Shown in pieces: positions 19,331 to 28,780 of a stretch of DNA of 64,000 nucleotides. The stretch's first letter is position 1. Each line of letters opens with the position of its first letter. The DNA is from DATJGR01 sp963787045. GTDB lineage: Bacteria > Pseudomonadota > Gammaproteobacteria > Pseudomonadales > Azotimanducaceae. Where the stretch lies: positions 62,001 to 126,000 of the forward strand of contig CAWBBR010000023.1 in the NCBI GenBank assembly GCA_963787045.1, in the 5' to 3' direction. The position numbers and the translations under genes were made by a program. The notes under the pieces were generated by a model, which was not told the DNA's origin, did no database searches, and worked only from the letters and a program-made list of their open reading frames with translations.

Positions 19331-20062
19331 TCAGTCCTCGGTCAATGTCAGCAGGATATCGGCGTACCAGGCGCAGTTGAGCCCAAGCGCCTCGTCGACT
19401 TCGGCGTCGCGCGTACCGGCATCGAGGCGCGCCGAGTGCACGCCCAGCAGAATCCACGGCACGGTGGCGCTTGCATCGGGCTCCTTCGTGGCACGTAACA
19501 CCACCGGCGCGCCGCTGGTGCCGCGGTGGGTGCGCGCGTCGGTGAGGAAATAGCCGTGGCCCTGGAAGCGCAGCCCGAACGACGATGCGTTTACGGCCTG
19601 GCGGACCACCGGCATGTGGTGCAGCGTGTCGTGAAAGCCGAGCGGGAAACCCACGATCAGCAACGACGACCCGACCTCGACGTGAGCGTCGTCGGGGAGC
19701 AGATGTTGCGGGGTGAAGGCGTGATACACGGCTGTTTCAGGCAGCGCGGCGCGATCGATTTCGATCACCGCGACGTCGATCTCCCCAGCCGCGTCGACGC
19801 CCTGTCGCCACGCACTCTTGCCGTCGACGTACAGCGGGATGGAGAAGCCCGTCGCCTCGGTCATGTTGTCGACGTCCACGTGCAGCTCGATCTGCAGGCC
19901 ATCGGGCTTGTGATTGCTCGGTTCGTCGAGCATCACGTGCCGGCTCGTCACCAGGAACAGGCGATCGTCGCGCTCGAAGAAGAAGCCCGTTGCGTTGGTC
20001 AGCGGTACGTCGTCGTCGCAGGTGACGACGCGCGTTGCGGTGAGTAGCAGTGAGTCGATCAC
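19331..20062 (-). CDS. Trypsin-like serine protease domain protein, no signal peptide
   Basis: A 243-residue protein with the chymotrypsin-fold catalytic triad: His42 in LVTSRHVMLD, Asp96 in GEIDVAVIEID and Ser183 in HRGTSGAPVV. The N-terminus (IDSLLLTATRVVTCDDD) is not a signal peptide, so the protein probably stays in the cytoplasm, which is unusual for this fold. There is no PDZ domain, unlike DegP. It starts with GTG 6 bases after the stop of the LLM monooxygenase gene and is probably cotranscribed with it. The substrate is unknown; a regulatory or damage-responsive role is possible. No frameshift is seen. Confidence 0.8.
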   Translation of the reverse strand: MIDSLLLTATRVVTCDDDVPLTNATGFFFERDDRLFLVTSRHVMLDEPSNHKPDGLQIELHVDVDNMTEATGFSIPLYVDGKSAWRQGVDAAGEIDVAVIEIDRAALPETAVYHAFTPQHLLPDDAHVEVGSSLLIVGFPLGFHDTLHHMPVVRQAVNASSFGLRFQGHGYFLTDARTHRGTSGAPVVLRATKEPDASATVPWILLGVHSARLDAGTRDAEVDEALGLNCAWYADILLTLTED

Positions 20063-20068
20063 GATGCG

Positions 20069-21229
20069 TCACGCCTGCCCGGTGACTTCGCGCGCGAACC
20101 GCTCGATCGTCGTCAACAGCCGTTCGTTCGGCAGTACGCCGTTGTACATCCACGCGAAGATCCAATCGATCGGCAGCCGCGCGCGCATCGCATCGAGCTG
20201 GCGCCGGACGGTGTCCACCGTGCCGACGAGCACCAGGCCCAGCTCGATCATCTGATCGGCGTTCAGCATTTCGCCGGTGTCCGGATCGGTGAGGCCGCGG
20301 TTGAATCCGAACGGCGCGAACCACGAACCGCCGACGAATCCCGACGATTGATTCCACAACTGCCGCGCCTCAGCGTCGCTGTCGGCGATGATTAGATCGC
20401 GCAGGTAGCCGATGCCGTCGCCGAACGGCCGCCCCGACTCCGTGGCGTAAAGGTCGAACAGCGCGCGTTCGCGCTTCGGATGCAGCGGCGGCAGGATCGC
20501 GGTGACGCCTTCGCGCGCGCACCAGCGGATGCTGTTCTCCGACGACGCGAACGGCTGAAAGATCGGCGGATGCGGTTTCTGCAACGGCTTCGGTACGACG
20601 CCCACCGCCGTCAGCTGGCCCGTTTCGGATCCTTTGCCATACAGCCGCGACGCCTCGAGGTCCCAGGGGGTCCCAGGGCGCGGTATCTGCCAGTACTTGC
20701 CCGAATACTGCAGCAACGAATCCGTCCAGGCGGCTTTGACGATGCGGAAGTTCTCCTCGAACGCTTCGCGGTTGGTCGCGTCGATGTCGTCGTGCTGATC
20801 CGGCAGGGCACCGCTGATGCCGTGGGTCTGTTGCGCATAGACGTCGACCCAGCGGCGCTGGTACCCGCGCGCGAAGCCGGCGTTGGCGCGACCGCCGGTC
20901 ATGTGGTCGAGCATCGCGATGTCTTCGGCGACCCGCAGCGGGTTGTTCGCGGGCAGCACGATGCCGAGCTGGCCGACGCGGATCCGCTTCGTCTGCATCC
21001 CGATGAACAGATCGAGCAGCACCGGGTTGTTGGATAGCTCGAAGCCTTCGATGTGCAGGTGGTGTTCGGTGAACGAAATCGAGTCGTAGCCGAGACCGTC
21101 TGCGAGGCGCGCCTGTGCCGAGACGTCGTGGAGCATCGTCTGATACAGCTCCGTGCGGGTGCCGGCCATGCCGGCCATGATGTCGGCTCGGCTGCCGACG
21201 ATCGGCAGATAGAACAGCGACGTTTTCAT
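20069..21229 (-). CDS. LLM class flavin-dependent oxidoreductase
   Basis: A 386-residue luciferase-like monooxygenase that would use reduced FMN or F420 and oxygen on an unknown substrate. Family features are the N-terminal strand SLFYLPIVGSRAD, the conserved FTEHHLHIEGFELSNNP, RIRVGQLGIVLPANNPLRVAEDIAMLDHMTGGRANAGFARG, and the later PHPPIFQPFASSENSIRWCAREGV. I chose the ATG at 21229 because AGGAGACAGG precedes it directly and the longer reading adds a non-conserved tail. It is intact. The neighbouring protease gene follows 6 bases downstream. The close pairing of a monooxygenase with a cytoplasmic protease is unexplained. Confidence 0.88.
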   Translation of the reverse strand: MKTSLFYLPIVGSRADIMAGMAGTRTELYQTMLHDVSAQARLADGLGYDSISFTEHHLHIEGFELSNNPVLLDLFIGMQTKRIRVGQLGIVLPANNPLRVAEDIAMLDHMTGGRANAGFARGYQRRWVDVYAQQTHGISGALPDQHDDIDATNREAFEENFRIVKAAWTDSLLQYSGKYWQIPRPGTPWDLEASRLYGKGSETGQLTAVGVVPKPLQKPHPPIFQPFASSENSIRWCAREGVTAILPPLHPKRERALFDLYATESGRPFGDGIGYLRDLIIADSDAEARQLWNQSSGFVGGSWFAPFGFNRGLTDPDTGEMLNADQMIELGLVLVGTVDTVRRQLDAMRARLPIDWIFAWMYNGVLPNERLLTTIERFAREVTGQA

Positions 21230-21326
21230 CCTGTCTCCTGGTACGGGGCAGGTGCGTGGGAGCACTCGCGGAAGTGGCGAGCTTACCGCAGCGGCGGCGC
21301 ATCAGTATCATGCGCACCCTCGAACG

Positions 21327-21848
21327 ATGGCGGCGCTGGTGGATACGACGGACGACGGCTATATGCGGCGCGCGCTCGAGTGGGCCGCACGCGCGGCGCG
21401 GAACGGCGAGGTGCCCGTCGGCGCCGTGGTCGTGCGCGACGGCGAGGTGTTGGGGGAGGGCGCCAATCAACCGATCGGAAGTCACGATCCCACGGCCCAC
21501 GCGGAGATCGTCGCGATGCGCGCCGCGGCGGCGCGCATCGGCAACTATCGACTGTCCGGCGCGACGCTGTACGTGACGATCGAGCCGTGCACGATGTGCG
21601 CCGGTGCGCTCGTTCACGCGCGCATCCGGACGCTCGTCTTCGGTGCGCGTGAACCGCGCGCCGGGGCGGTCGTCAGCACGGCGAACGCCATCGAGAACGC
21701 CGCGCTCAATCACCGCGTCGAGGTGGTGGAGGGTGTGCTGGCCGACGACTGCGGCGCGTTGCTCAAGGCGTTCTTTCGGCAGCGGCGCGAGGCGGGCGCC
21801 GACGACTCACGTATAATCGCGCCTCCTCGATCACGGGACTCCCGATGA
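21327..21848 (+). CDS. tadA: tRNA-specific adenosine-34 deaminase
   Basis: TadA deaminates A34 to inosine in tRNA-Arg(ACG). The 173-residue protein carries the zinc deaminase motifs: His58 and Glu60 in AHAEI, and Cys88/Cys91 in EPCTMC, plus the family sequence GEVPVGAVVVRDGEVLGEG and the substrate-loop-like HARIRTLVFGAREPRAGA. Length and motif spacing match E. coli TadA. I chose the ATG at 21327 (MAALVDTTDDGYM) because it begins the conserved region. Its stop overlaps the purL start in ATGA, so the two are translationally coupled. Confidence 0.95.
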   Translation: MAALVDTTDDGYMRRALEWAARAARNGEVPVGAVVVRDGEVLGEGANQPIGSHDPTAHAEIVAMRAAAARIGNYRLSGATLYVTIEPCTMCAGALVHARIRTLVFGAREPRAGAVVSTANAIENAALNHRVEVVEGVLADDCGALLKAFFRQRREAGADDSRIIAPPRSRDSR

Positions 21849-24800
21849 CGGACACCCTTCTGGTGCTGCCCGGCCCCCCGGCGTTCTCCGCGTTTCGTCT
21901 CAACAAGCTCCTCGCCCAGGCGCGCACCGCAGATCCGGCGGTGACCGCGCTGTACGCGGAATACGTCCATCTGCTGTCGGTCGGCGGCGATCTGACAACG
22001 CTGGAAAGGGGCGTCGCCGAAGCGCTGCTCGAGTACGGGCCGCGGGTCGGACTGCCGCAGCGCATCGGTGAGCCGCGCTTCACCGTATTGCCGCGGCCTG
22101 GCACCATTTCGCCGTGGTCCAGCAAAGCGACCGACATCTTCCGCATCTGCGGCCTCGACAAAGTGCGCCGCGTCGAGCGCGCCGTTCGGTGGTATGCCGC
22201 GGGCGAAGCACCGATCGATGCACTGGCGCCGCTGCTGCACGACCGAATGACGCAGAGCGTGGTGGTCGGCGACGACTTCTCCGCGCTGTTTGCCACGCGT
22301 ACGCCGCAGCCGCTCGGCACCATCGCACGCGGCGCGCTGGTCGCGGCGAACGAGACGCTAGGGCTCGCGCTCAGCGACGTCGAGATCGACTACCTGTCCG
22401 ATGCATATCGCGAGCTCGGCCGCGATCCGACCGACGTGGAACTGATGATGTTCGCGCAGGCGAACTCGGAGCACTGCCGCCACAAGATCTTCAATGCGCG
22501 CTGGTCGATCGACGGCAAACCGGCGCCGCATTCGCTGTTCGACATGATTCGCAACACGCACCGCCACATCAACGGCGCCGGCATTCTTTCCGCGTACTCC
22601 GACAATGCGGCGGTGATCGAGGGTTATCACACCGATCACTGGATGGTCGATCCCGACAGCCACCGCTACCGCTACGTCGCCGAACCGGTGCACGTGCTGA
22701 TGAAAGTGGAAACGCACAACCATCCGACCGCGATCGCGCCGTACCCCGGTGCCGCGACCGGTTCCGGCGGCGAAATACGCGACGAAGGGGCGGTGGGCCG
22801 CGGGTCCAAACCGAAAGCCGGTCTGGTGGGATTCACCACGTCGCACCTGAACATCCCGGGCGACCGGCAGCCGTGGGAGATCGACACCGGTAAGCCGGAC
22901 CGGATCGTTTCGGCGCTGGACATCATGCTGGAAGGACCCATCGGCGCCGCCGCGTTCAACAACGAATTCGGTCGCCCCGCGCTGACGGGCTATTTCCGCA
23001 CGTTCGAATACGCGCCGGCTAACGACCTCTCACGGGTGCGCGGTTACCACAAGCCGGTAATGATCGCGGGCGGCATCGGCAACGTGCGGCCCGAACACGT
23101 CAGCGCGATACCGTTCATCGGTGCGACGCATCTCATCGTGATCGGCGGGCCGGCGATGTTGATCGGACTCGGCGGCGGCGCTGCATCGTCGATGGCCTCC
23201 GGGCAGAGCAGCTCCGATCTCGATTTCGCATCGGTGCAGCGCGACAACGCCGAAATGCAGCGGCGCTGCCAGGAAGTGATCGACGCGTGTGCGTCGCTGG
23301 GCGACGCGAATCCGATCCGGTTGATCCACGACGTCGGCGCCGGCGGACTGTCGAACGCGTTGCCCGAGCTGGTGAAAGATGCCGGACGCGGCGGCCACTT
23401 CGAGATGCGTCGCCTGCCGAGCGCCGATCCGGGGCTCGCGCCGCACGAGCTGTGGTGCAACGAAGCGCAGGAACGCTATGTGCTCGCCGTTTCGCACGAC
23501 GATCTGGCGGTGTTCGAACGGATCTGCGCGCGCGAGCGGTGTCCGTTCGCGGTCGTTGGCGATGCAACGATGGAGCCGCGGCTGATCGTCGGCGACGAGA
23601 AGTTCCACAACGCGCCGGTGGACCTGCCGATGGCGGTGCTGTTCGGCAACGTGCCGAAACTGCAGCGTTCGTTCTCGCGCCGCTCGACCGAATCGGCCGC
23701 ACTCGATTTGCCGGAGCTGACGCTGGCCGATGCGCTCGATCGAGTGCTGCGTTTCCCGGCCGTGGGTTCGAAGCAGTTTCTCGTTACGATCGGCGATCGC
23801 AGCATCACCGGCTTCGTGGTGCGCGACCAGATGGTCGGGCCGTGGCAGGTTCCCGTCGCCGACGCGGCGATGACGACGCTCGGCTTCAAGACGCTGCAAG
23901 GCGAAGCGATGGCGATGGGCGAACGATCGCCGCTGGCGTTGATCGATCCGGCTGCGTCGGCGCGGATGGCGATCGGCGAAGCGCTGACGAATCTCGCATC
24001 GATCGCAGTGGAAGACCTCGCGCGCGTCGTGTTGTCGGCGAACTGGATGGCCGCGGCCGGCCGCGGTACCGAGGACCAGGCGTTGTTCGATGCCGTGACG
24101 GCGGTTGGAATGGAGTTGTGTCCGGCATTGGGAATCGCGATTCCGGTCGGCAAAGACAGTTTGTCGATGCATACGCAGTGGCGCGACGAGCGCGGCGAAC
24201 ATTCGGTAACCGCGCCGATGACGTTGATCGTTTCTGCGTTCGCGCCGGTGCCCGACGTTCGCAAAGCGGCGACACCGGTGCTGCGGCTCGACCGGGGTCG
24301 CACGCGGTTGCTGCTGATCGATCTCGGCGGTGGCGCCAATCGGCTCGGCGGCAGCGCGTTGGCGCAGACGCATCGCCAGCTCGGCGATCGATGTCCCGAC
24401 GTGGACGACGCGGCCCGGTTGGCGGGCTTCTTCCGTACCGTTCAAGGGCTGCTGCGCGACGGCCACGTCGTTGCTTACCACGACCGTTCCGACGGCGGCC
24501 TCGCGGTGTGTGCGCTCGAGATGGCGTTCGCGGGGCGATGCGGATTCGACATCGATCTCGGGAGTCTCGGTGTCGACAACGAAGCGGATGCGATCGCGGC
24601 GCTGTTCGCGGAGGAGCTGGGCGCCGTCCTGCAAGTGGCCGAAACCGATGTTGCAATGGTGCGGCGACGGTTCGCCGAAGTCGGACTCGCCGATCACGTG
24701 CACGATCTCGGCGCACCGCAACCGCAGCGTCGCATCGCGATCAGAACCGGAAAGACAACGTTGCTCGACGCAGATGCCGCGGCCTTGCAGCGTCGTTGGG

Positions 24801-25727
24801 CAGAGACGAGCTATCGCATGCAACGGATGCGCGACGATCCGGCCTGCGCGGACGAAGAGTTCGAATGCATCTCTGCGGACGATCCCGGGATGCGCGCGAC
24901 GCTCACGTTTGCGCCGGCTGACGACGTCGCCGCGCCATACGTCAGCCGCGGGGTGCGCCCACGCGTCGCAGTGCTGAGAGAGCAGGGCGTCAACAGTCAT
25001 CTCGAGATGGCGGCGGTGTTCGAGCGCGCCGGTTTCGATCCGATCGACGTGCACATGTCCGATCTGCTGGAGGCGCGCCGGAGCTTGCGCGATTTCCAGG
25101 TGCTCGTCGCGTGCGGCGGATTCTCGTATGGCGACGTACTGGGCGGCGGCGGTGGCTGGGCGAAATCGATCCTGTATCACCCACGCGTTCGCGACGCGTT
25201 CGCGGCATTCTTCGAAGCCGATACGCTGAGCCTCGGCGTGTGCAACGGCTGCCAGATGTTCGCGCACCTGAAGTCGATCATTCCCGGCGCGGCGCCACTG
25301 GCCCCGCTTCGTGCGGAATCGTTCGGAACAGTTCGAAGCGCGCGCGAGTCTGGTGCGCATCAACGCCGTCGATTCGCCGTGGCTCGACTCGATGGCGGGT
25401 TCGGTGCTGCCGATTGCGGTTGCGCACGGCGAGGGTCGTGCGGAATTCGTCGAGGTCGGCGGCCTGGACGCGTTGACGCGCCAGAACGCGATCGCGCTGC
25501 AATTCGTCGACAACAGACACGCCGTAGCGGATTCGTATCCGGCGAATCCGAATGGCGCCGTGAACGGCATCGCCGGCATCGTGAACGTCGGCGGCCGCGT
25601 GCTGGCTGTAATGCCGCATCCGGAGCGGGTGTTCCGCAGCGTCAACAATTCCTGGCACCCGGACGAATGGGGTGAGGACGGTCCGTGGGTGAGGCTGTTC
25701 CGGAACGCGCGCGTGGCGCTCGGCTAG
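21845..25727 (+). CDS. purL: Phosphoribosylformylglycinamidine synthase (large single-chain form)
   Basis: This enzyme converts FGAR to FGAM with ATP and glutamine in purine synthesis. At about 1293 residues it is the single-chain type of gammaproteobacteria. Order: N-terminal domain, linker, two AIR-synthase-like halves (HNHPTAIAPYPGAATGSGGEIRDEG; MVGPWQVPVADAAMTTLGFKT), and a C-terminal glutaminase with the nucleophile Cys in GVCNGCQMF and the His/Glu pair in MPHPERVFRS. One base is inserted near 25290 (GGCGCC where GGCC fits), after which the frame reads HWPRFVRNRSEQFEARASLVRI. It shares its stop with the convergent Nudix gene in a CTAG. Upstream tadA overlaps it by 4 bases. Confidence 0.97.
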
Positions 25728-26269
25728 CGCTTCTTCCGGTCGTAGAGGATGTCGCCGACGCGCACCGGGTAGACGCCGCTCGACCGGTCGCTGAAGTAGT
25801 GCTGCAAGGTGTCGCGCACGACCGGAAACGCGAGTTCGTCCCAGGGGATCTCGTGTTCCTGGAACAACCGCACGTCGGTCGATTCAAATCCGGGTTTGAA
25901 GTCGAGATCGAGCAGCGATGCTCGAAAGAACATGTAGATCTGCGAGATGTGCGGCAGGTTGAACACCGCGTACAGACCCTCGATCGAGACGTTGGCGCAG
26001 GCTTCCTCGCGCGTTTCGCGAATCGCGCCGTCGGTGCTCGTCTCGCCGTTCTCGAGAAATCCGGCCGGCAGTGTCCAGAGACCCGCGCGCGGCTGGATAG
26101 CGCGCCGGCACAACAGCACCTGATCGCCGTACACCGGCAGACAACCGGTGACGACCTTGGGGTTCTGATAGTGAATCGTGCCGCACGCGTCGCACACGAA
26201 GCGCTCGCGATTGTCGCCGTTGGGAATGCGGAGGCCGACGGATTGGCCGCAGCTGCTGCAGTATTTCAC
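25724..26269 (-). CDS. Zinc-ribbon Nudix hydrolase
   Basis: A 181-residue protein with an N-terminal four-Cys zinc ribbon (CSSC, then CDAC) and a Nudix domain. The Nudix box is complete: GFLENGETSTDGAIRETREEACANV, matching GX5EX7REUXEEXGU with Ala-Cys-Ala in place of the last Gly region. This architecture is shared with NudC-like NADH/ADP-ribose pyrophosphatases, but the substrate cannot be fixed from sequence. It is intact. Its stop and the purL stop use the same CTAG at 25724-25727. The divergently arranged small gene downstream of it lies 28 bases away on the same strand (DUF3135), probably in the same transcript or its own. Confidence 0.88.
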   Translation of the reverse strand: MKYCSSCGQSVGLRIPNGDNRERFVCDACGTIHYQNPKVVTGCLPVYGDQVLLCRRAIQPRAGLWTLPAGFLENGETSTDGAIRETREEACANVSIEGLYAVFNLPHISQIYMFFRASLLDLDFKPGFESTDVRLFQEHEIPWDELAFPVVRDTLQHYFSDRSSGVYPVRVGDILYDRKKR

Positions 26270-26297
26270 GGTGGCTCGTACGACCAGGACCGATCGA

Positions 26298-26654
26298 TTA
26301 TACGGATTCTTCGTTCTGACGCGGGAAGCCGAGCACGGTTCCGACGGCGCGCGGAGCGGGGCGCCTGAAGCCGTCGGGTTCGTTGAGCACCGTGTGTAGT
26401 TCCGACAGCGATTCGTGCATCAGTTTCGAGAGACGCACGCACGCCGCCAACGGATCCGGCGACCGCCGCTTTTCCATTTCGATGCGGAACTTCAGACCCT
26501 CGAGGCGGCGTCGCGACGCAGGACGCGGCGCCTGCTTGATGACGTCGTCGGTCAACAACCTGCCGAGAGCCTGCAGCGCCGCCGGATCGCGGCGACCGAG
26601 TTCTGCGAGCACCTCGAAGGCCGGCAACTTGCGTCGAATTCGCGGTTCGTTCAT
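26298..26654 (-). CDS. DUF3135 family protein
   Basis: A 118-residue soluble protein. The core FEVLAELGRRDPAALQALGR and the motif LKFRIEMEKRRSPDPLAACVRLSKLM match the DUF3135 pattern (a Glu-Arg-rich helix ending in PLAAC-x-x-x-S), a family of unknown role in gammaproteobacteria. It reads toward, and ends 28 bases before, the Nudix gene start on the same strand. Divergent from the gamma-carbonic anhydrase gene. No frameshift. I cannot assign a function. Confidence 0.75.
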   Translation of the reverse strand: MNEPRIRRKLPAFEVLAELGRRDPAALQALGRLLTDDVIKQAPRPASRRRLEGLKFRIEMEKRRSPDPLAACVRLSKLMHESLSELHTVLNEPDGFRRPAPRAVGTVLGFPRQNEESV

Positions 26655-26716
26655 CGCTGCGGAACCTCCGGAACCAGACTATGCACGAGGTGGTGCGGCG
26701 TCGGCTACAGGCGCGT

Positions 26717-26752
26717 CGAATGCCTCGGCGAATGCCTCGGCGAATGCCTTGG
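26717..26752. repeat. Three tandem 12-bp repeats in a divergent promoter region
   Basis: CGAATGCCTCGG is repeated three times head to tail (26717-26728, 26729-26740, 26741-26752), the last copy with one C-to-T change. It lies in the 156-base gap between the divergent DUF3135 and gamma-carbonic anhydrase genes. A 12-base unit would keep any reading frame, but neither neighbouring gene is likely to start upstream of it. Confidence 0.85.
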
Positions 26753-26810
26753 TGGGTTCGACGGCCGATGCGACAATGCGCCGCTACAAGGTCGGCAGGC
26801 GGAACAAATG

Positions 26811-27341
26811 ATCTATCAGCTCGGGGAACAGCGGGTGCGCGCGGAGGGGGAGTATTTCATCGCCGACTCGGCGATCGTCATCGGCAACGTGCTGTTGCGG
26901 ATGAACGCGAGCGTCTGGTTCAACGCGGTAATCCGCGGCGACAACGAGCTGATCACGGTCGGCGAGAATTCGAACGTGCAGGACGGCTCGGTGCTGCACA
27001 CCGATCCCGGTTCGCCGATCGTCATCGGCAGCCACGTGACGATCGGCCACAAGGTGATGCTGCACGGTTGTACGATCGGCGATAACAGCCTGATCGGGAT
27101 CAACGCGGTGGTGCTGAACGGCGCGAAGATCGGCCGCAACTGTCTCATCGGTGCGAACGCGCTGATCACCGAGGAAAAGGAAATCCCCGACAACAGCATG
27201 GTGCTCGGCGCGCCGGGCAAGGTGGTTCGCGAACTGACCGCGCAGCAGATCGAGGGACTGCGCAGGTCGGCGTTGCATTACGTCGAGAATGCCCGGCGAT
27301 TCAAACGCGACCTTCGACCGCAACTCGCGGTCTATCCCTGA
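26811..27341 (+). CDS. Gamma-carbonic anhydrase family protein (YrdA-like)
   Basis: A 176-residue left-handed beta-helix protein of the YrdA/gamma-carbonic anhydrase family. The hexapeptide-repeat core is clear (SIVIG-type turns: IADSAIVIGNVLLRMNASVW, VIRGDNELITVGENSNVQDGSVLHTD, IGSHVTIGHKVMLHGCTIGDN), and the three zinc-binding His are in HTDPG, IGHKVMLHGC. The C-terminal helix (LTAQQIEGLRRSALHYVENARRF) is typical. Whether it has carbonic anhydrase activity is uncertain in YrdA-type members. I chose the ATG at 26811, the start of the conserved region. purT begins 10 bases after its stop, so they may be cotranscribed. Confidence 0.9.
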   Translation: MYQLGEQRVRAEGEYFIADSAIVIGNVLLRMNASVWFNAVIRGDNELITVGENSNVQDGSVLHTDPGSPIVIGSHVTIGHKVMLHGCTIGDNSLIGINAVVLNGAKIGRNCLIGANALITEEKEIPDNSMVLGAPGKVVRELTAQQIEGLRRSALHYVENARRFKRDLRPQLAVYP

Positions 27342-27351
27342 GGACGTCGAA

Positions 27352-28569
27352 ATGACCGCGATCGGCACGCCGCTGTCGCCGCCGCCACCCGCGTGATGCT
27401 GCTCGGCGCCGGCGAGCTCGGCAAGGAAGTGCTGATCGCGCTGCAGCGTCTGGGCGTCGAGACGATCGCGGTCGATCGCTATGCGAACGCACCCGGCCAG
27501 CAGGTTGCGCATCACGCAGCGCACGATCGCGATGAGCGACCGCGCAGCAGCTCAAGGCGCTGATCGAAGCCGAGCGGCCGGATATCGTCGTGCCCGAGAT
27601 CGAGGCGATCGCAACTCGATGCTCGAAGAACTCGAAGCAGCCGGCGTCGTGCGCGTGATCCCGACCGCGCGCGCGGCGCGCCTGACGATGAATCGCGAAG
27701 GCATCCGCCGCCTCGCCGCCGAGACGCTGGCTTGCCGACAAGTCCGTATAAATTTTGCGATTCGCTCGATGAACTGCAGGCCGCGATCGAGGCGATGAAT
27801 CGGGCGGCATCGGCTATCCGTGCATCGTCAAGCCGGTGATGAGTTCGTCCGGCAAGGGCCAGAGCAGGATCGACGGACCCGGCGATGTGAAGAAAGCCTG
27901 GGACTACGCGATGGCCGGCGGTCGCGTCAGCCACAATCGCGTGATCGTCGAAGGCTTCATCGACTTCGATTACGAGATCACGCTGCTGACGTGCGTGCAC
28001 GCGGCGCGAGCAGCACAATCGAAACGCAGTTCTGCGCGCCGATCGGTCATCGTGCAGGTGCACGGCGATTACGTCGAGAGCTGGCAACCGCATCCGATGC
28101 ATCCGTGCGGCGCTGGCGCGTGCGCAGGAGATCGCGAAGAAGGTCACCGACGATCTCGGCGGTCAGGGCATCTTCGGCGTCGAACTGTTCGTCAAGGGCG
28201 AGCAGGTGTGGTTCAGCGAAGTCAGCCCGCGCCCGCACGACACCGGCATGGTCACGATGATCACCCAGTGGCAGACTCGAATTCGAACTGCACGCGCGCG
28301 CGATCCTCGGCCTGCCGGTGCCGCAGATCGAGCAACGCGGCCCGTCGGCGTCGGCGGCGATCCTGGTCGAGGGTGAATCCGATCGGGTCGTGTTCGAGAA
28401 CGTCGCGCAGGTACTCGCGATCTCGGGTGTGCAACTGCGCCTTTTCGGAAAACCGGAAGTGCGCGGAAAGCGGCGCATGGGCGTCGCGCTCGCGGTCGGT
28501 CGCGACATCGCCGACGCACGCGCCAAAGCACGCGCCGCCGCGGCCGGCATCAGGCCGCGTCTCGAGTAG
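27352..28569 (+). CDS. purT: Formate-dependent phosphoribosylglycinamide formyltransferase
   Basis: PurT makes formyl-GAR from GAR, formate and ATP, an alternative to PurN. The product is an ATP-grasp protein of about 405 residues. Read across frames: RVMLLGAGELGKEVLIALQRLG, RYANAPGQQVAHHA, VPEIEAIA, LTMNREGIRRLAAE, YPCIVKPVMSSSGKGQS, VIVEGFIDFDYEITLLT, FGVELFVKGEQVWFSEVSPRPHDTGMVT, and LFGKPEVRGKRRMGVALA. These follow E. coli PurT in order. About nine single-base changes occur between 27378 and 28278; from there to the end the frame is clean. The start has the ribosome site AGGA 8 bases upstream. Presence of both purT and purL here is expected for a full de novo purine pathway. Confidence 0.95.
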
Positions 28570-28642
28570 GGCGGCGCACTTGGCAACCCGGCGGTCGAAC
28601 GCTATAGTTCGCGGGCCCTTAGCACGTGATCTTCAGTCCAAC

Positions 28643-28702
28643 GTGTACTGTGTCGAACCGAGATCTGCCGCTTTCCTGTCTCTGCTGCGACTGCCGGCCT
28701 AG
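28643..28702 (+). promoter_or_regulatory. Possible leucine-rich leader peptide upstream of leuA
   Basis: Between purT and leuA (211 bases) a GTG-started 19-codon frame ends in TAG at 28702 and contains four CTG Leu codons within six positions (FLSLLRLPA). Just at its stop is a 6-bp inverted repeat, GCCGGC-CTA-GCCGGC (28693-28707). Leucine-codon leader peptides upstream of leuA control transcription by attenuation in several proteobacteria. Against it: no good ribosome site before the GTG, and no T-run after a hairpin. A second frame (28626-28784) ends exactly in the leuA ATGA. So the leader is suggestive only. Confidence 0.35.
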
Positions 28703-28780
28703 CCGGCTATTCCTCCTCGATCAGGGCTCGCGCCCACCCTATTCGCCCTTTCTCACCGTACTTACGAACGAGGATTCGCC

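Noticed and set aside
23030..25648. An 872-codon open frame antisense to purL, with others of 703 codons antisense to recJ and over 400 opposite ndvB and hom.
   Set aside because: Composition is Arg/His/Ala-rich without domains, and the sense frames hold clear conserved enzymes. Long antisense frames are expected in GC-rich genes because the third-base bias removes stops.
26717..26752. A CRISPR array or coding repeat at the 12-bp tandem repeats.
   Set aside because: Units are only 12 bases and have no spacers; no cas genes are near, and neither neighbouring gene plausibly extends into it.
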